Positions 13,018 through 15,105 of a stretch of 15,105 nt of DNA are shown piece by piece; position 1 is the first letter of the stretch, and each line of letters begins with the position of its first letter. The position numbers and the translations under genes are program-made. The stretch covers positions 1-15,105 of the forward strand of contig JALVBA010000004.1 of the NCBI GenBank assembly GCA_027010905.1, written 5' to 3'. This DNA comes from Marinilabiliaceae bacterium. GTDB lineage: Bacteria > Bacteroidota > Bacteroidia > Bacteroidales > Marinilabiliaceae. The notes below the pieces were generated by a model, which saw nothing but the letters and a program-made list of their open reading frames with translations, was not told the DNA's origin and made no database searches.

Positions 13018-14412
13018 CTATCTCCCCGACTTTACTATTGCCTCTACTTCGTCAACATAGATTGGGATTCGTTCACCTATAATGCGGCAACCTGTTTCGG
13101 TAACCAAAATATCATCTTCGAGGCGTATTCCTCCAAAGTCTTTGTATGTCTCTACCTTGTCGTAGTTGATGAACTGCTCCAGTCTCTTTTCACTTCTCCA
13201 CTGGTCTATAAGGGCAGGGATAAAGTAGATGCCCGGCTCATTTGTTATTACAAAGTTTGGTTGCAGACGACGTCCCAGACGCAGGTATGCAAGACCGAAC
13301 TGAGAGCTTGGCCGTATCTCGTCGTCATACCCTACATGCACCTCGCCGTAGTCTTCCATGTCGTGCACATCAAGTCCAAGCATGTGCCCCAGTCCGTGAG
13401 GGAAAAACAGAGCATGAGCTCCGGCAGCTACAGCCTCGTCAACATCCCCTTTCATCAGCCCCAACTCTTTAAGGCCTGTAGCAATTGTTTTTGAAGCAAC
13501 CATGTGAGCATCTCGGTAAGGTATATTGGGCTTTGTGGCTTCGCGGCTCAGGTCGTTGGCATCCACAACAATTTGATAAATATTTTTCTGTTTCTGAGTG
13601 AATTTTCCACCCACCGGTGAAGTACGGGTATTGTCTGTGGCGTAGTGCCGTGGCGACTCACTTCCGGCATCAATAAGTAGTAGGTCTCCCTCTTTCAAGG
13701 TGTTACCGTGGTAATGGTTGTGAAGAGTCTCACCGTGAACGCTACAAATTATAGGAAACGCTACCACTCCTCCTCCTGACATTGAGATGCCCTCCATTGC
13801 TCCGCTTATCTGTTGCTCGGTAACTCCCGGTTGAGCCATCTTCATAGCCGAAGTGTGCATGTCGTATCCCACTTTCATGTGACGTTCCAGCTCTTCAATC
13901 TCCCATGGCTCTTTAATCGAGCGTATGTCAACACATGCCTTAACCAGCTCAAGCGAGCTTTTACTCTTCACCTTGTTATGATGATATCCGGTAAGGTCAC
14001 TTAGCAGCATTATATTTTCTCCTCTGTAGGGAGGGGTGAAGTGTATCTTTCGTCCGGAATTGGCAGCCTCTTCAATCATACTGCTCAGCTCCTTAAATGG
14101 TGCTGTTTTTGTAATTCCAACCTCAGAGGCTCTGTCGGCCAGTTTTGGCTGAGACCCCATCCAGATGATGTGATCCATTGTGAGGTCATCACCAAAAATA
14201 ATCTCTTTGTCGTTGTCCACGTCAATTACACCTGCCAGTTCGGGGTAATCAATCCCAAAAAAATATAAGAAGGTACTGTCCTGACGGTAGTGGTAGGTAT
14301 TGTCGGGGTAGTTCATCGCCGATTCATTGTTTCCCAAAATGAGGATTAACCCACTTTCAACACTCTCTTTCAGATGCTTGCGCCTGTTGATATATACATC
14401 TTTATTAAACAT
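13018..14412 (-). CDS. Xaa-Pro aminopeptidase (M24B, aminopeptidase P family)
   Basis: This is a 464-residue cytoplasmic enzyme with the creatinase N-terminal domain (about 1-150, YHYRQDSTFLYFFGIDYPE) and the pita-bread M24 domain (about 175-450). The five metal ligands are visible: Asp248 (LLIDAGSE), Asp260 (YATDNTRT), His343 (HGLGHMLGLDVHD), Glu392 (NEPGIYF) and Glu432 (IRLEDDILVT). This is the pattern of the dinuclear manganese aminopeptidase P, which releases an N-terminal residue before proline. No signal peptide is present. The length fits the family (about 440-465). The start codon ATG at 14412 is 44 bases from the divergent RHS frame, so its promoter must lie inside or very near that frame; no clear -7 element is seen there. 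It heads a minus-strand run of five genes. Confidence 0.93.
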   Translation of the reverse strand: MFNKDVYINRRKHLKESVESGLILILGNNESAMNYPDNTYHYRQDSTFLYFFGIDYPELAGVIDVDNDKEIIFGDDLTMDHIIWMGSQPKLADRASEVGITKTAPFKELSSMIEEAANSGRKIHFTPPYRGENIMLLSDLTGYHHNKVKSKSSLELVKACVDIRSIKEPWEIEELERHMKVGYDMHTSAMKMAQPGVTEQQISGAMEGISMSGGGVVAFPIICSVHGETLHNHYHGNTLKEGDLLLIDAGSESPRHYATDNTRTSPVGGKFTQKQKNIYQIVVDANDLSREATKPNIPYRDAHMVASKTIATGLKELGLMKGDVDEAVAAGAHALFFPHGLGHMLGLDVHDMEDYGEVHVGYDDEIRPSSQFGLAYLRLGRRLQPNFVITNEPGIYFIPALIDQWRSEKRLEQFINYDKVETYKDFGGIRLEDDILVTETGCRIIGERIPIYVDEVEAIVKSGR

Positions 14413-14456
14413 GATAGTAGTATTAAATTTGTGTTCAATATAATTGTTTTAATTTA

Positions 14457-15105
14457 ATGACTTATGAAAAAAACAGAAATTATGCGAATCAAGGGTTAAG
14501 TTTGAATGGTAATATGACCCAGGACAAAAGCAGAGGATTGGAGTTGTTTACCTATATCTACTTAGACTTACCCGAGATTTTACTTGGTAGCGGACAGACG
14601 ATTGAGTATATTTACGATGCCAACGGGCAAAAAGTGGCGAAGAAAGCACCTGATGGTACTATGACATACTATGCAGGTAGTTTTGTTTACGAAGGAAGTT
14701 CATTGAAATATATTTTGCATGGTGAAGGAAAGGTTGACATGGGTGGTGCAATCCCGAAATACCAGTATTACCTGAAAGACCATTTAGGTAATACACGTGT
14801 GATGGTTAATGCAAACGGGACAGCACAGCAGATAAGTGGGTATTACCCCTTTGGTATGCTATCCGAAAATTATCAGGCAGGTGGCGCCGACAACAAATAC
14901 CTGTACAACGGCAAGGAGTTGCAAAACGATGAAGTTGCCGGGGTGAAGCTGGACTGGTACGATTATGGGGCTAGGTTCTATGATGCTGCTTTGGGGAGGT
15001 GGCATGTGCCAGATCCTCTCTGTGAATACCACTACAATCTTACTCCAAACCATTATGTGATGAATAATCCTTTGAGGTATATTGATCCATTTGGGTTGGA
15101 TACTT
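14457..15105 (+). CDS. RHS repeat-associated core protein, orphan tip (runs off right edge)
   Basis: An open frame starts at ATG 14457 and stays open to the window edge (216 complete codons). An in-frame stop lies upstream at 14424. It encodes the end of a Bacteroidota RHS core: a partial YD repeat (LNGNMTQDKSRGLE, then YIYDANGQKVAKK), KDHLGNTRV (107-115), YYPFGM (129-134), YNGKELQ (150-156), YDYGARFYDAALGRW (168-182) and YIDPFGLD (208-215). That last motif normally closes the conserved core, and a variable toxin-like tip follows it. Complete RHS proteins have many repeats and over 1000 residues before this point plus an export signal; none is present. The frame starts inside a repeat, so the gene is 5'-truncated: a displaced RHS tip, a silent cassette or a decaying remnant. 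The start codon is uncertain. The C-terminal part and any immunity gene lie beyond the window. Confidence 0.85.
   Translation, partial: MTYEKNRNYANQGLSLNGNMTQDKSRGLELFTYIYLDLPEILLGSGQTIEYIYDANGQKVAKKAPDGTMTYYAGSFVYEGSSLKYILHGEGKVDMGGAIPKYQYYLKDHLGNTRVMVNANGTAQQISGYYPFGMLSENYQAGGADNKYLYNGKELQNDEVAGVKLDWYDYGARFYDAALGRWHVPDPLCEYHYNLTPNHYVMNNPLRYIDPFGLDT

Noticed and set aside
14464..14499. Short ATG frame (MKKTEIMRIKG) just upstream of the RHS core
   Set aside because: It is only 11 codons and out of frame with the RHS reading frame. The in-frame ATG at 14457 explains the region better.
1..15105. Searched for CRISPR arrays, tRNA or rRNA genes, tandem repeats and a defence island
   Set aside because: No regularly spaced repeats, no cloverleaf or rRNA-like stretch, and no defence gene families were seen. 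The genes are mostly conserved cellular functions, apart from the two window edges.

Overview
The window looks like a piece of a Bacteroidota chromosome, most likely order Bacteroidales but outside the genus Bacteroides. The evidence is a PorQ protein of the type IX secretion system, a DUF5063 protein next to a WRN-like exonuclease, a Bacteroidota-style RHS core, several TAnnTTTG-type -7 promoter elements, and almost no Shine-Dalgarno sequences. I cannot name a species.

Layout. (1) The left edge (1-114, minus strand) holds the first 38 codons of a protein that resembles the N-terminal piece of a Bacteroidota transposase. (2) Positions 252-4031 (plus) hold a tight run of four genes: a DUF5063 protein, a DEDDy 3'-5' exonuclease, an RlmI-type 23S rRNA cytosine methyltransferase and an RhlE-like DEAD-box helicase. 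Three of the four act on nucleic acid, mainly RNA, so this reads as an RNA or ribosome maintenance operon. (3) Positions 4113-8572 (plus) hold a secreted patatin phospholipase fused to a POTRA domain and an outer-membrane barrel. The Tex RNA-binding protein follows 2 bases later. (4) An intergenic stretch of about 330 bases contains two hairpins and a promoter, and leads into a Qnr-like pentapeptide repeat protein (8902-9474).

(5) From 9537 to 14412 everything is on the minus strand. In transcription order it encodes an Xaa-Pro aminopeptidase (M24B), a secreted bleomycin-hydrolase-type C1 peptidase, an HD-domain hydrolase of the YedJ/YpgQ type, a CxxCxxCC (YkgJ-type) cysteine-cluster protein and porQ. 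porQ has its own well-formed promoter. Two clear inverted repeats lie between the peptidase genes and the HD gene. (6) At the right edge (14457-15105, plus) an open frame encodes the end of an RHS core and runs off the window. It begins partway through a YD repeat and lacks the thousand or more residues that normally come first, so it looks like an orphan or displaced RHS tip.

No tRNA, rRNA, CRISPR array or recognisable defence system was seen. Most of the window is conserved cellular machinery. The points most worth a second look are the orphan RHS core, the C1B peptidase that lacks the C-terminal arm governing aminopeptidase specificity, the uncharacterised DUF5063 gene heading an RNA-related operon, and the Qnr-like protein. 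Many starts were chosen over upstream TTG/GTG codons, and the reasons are given with each gene.
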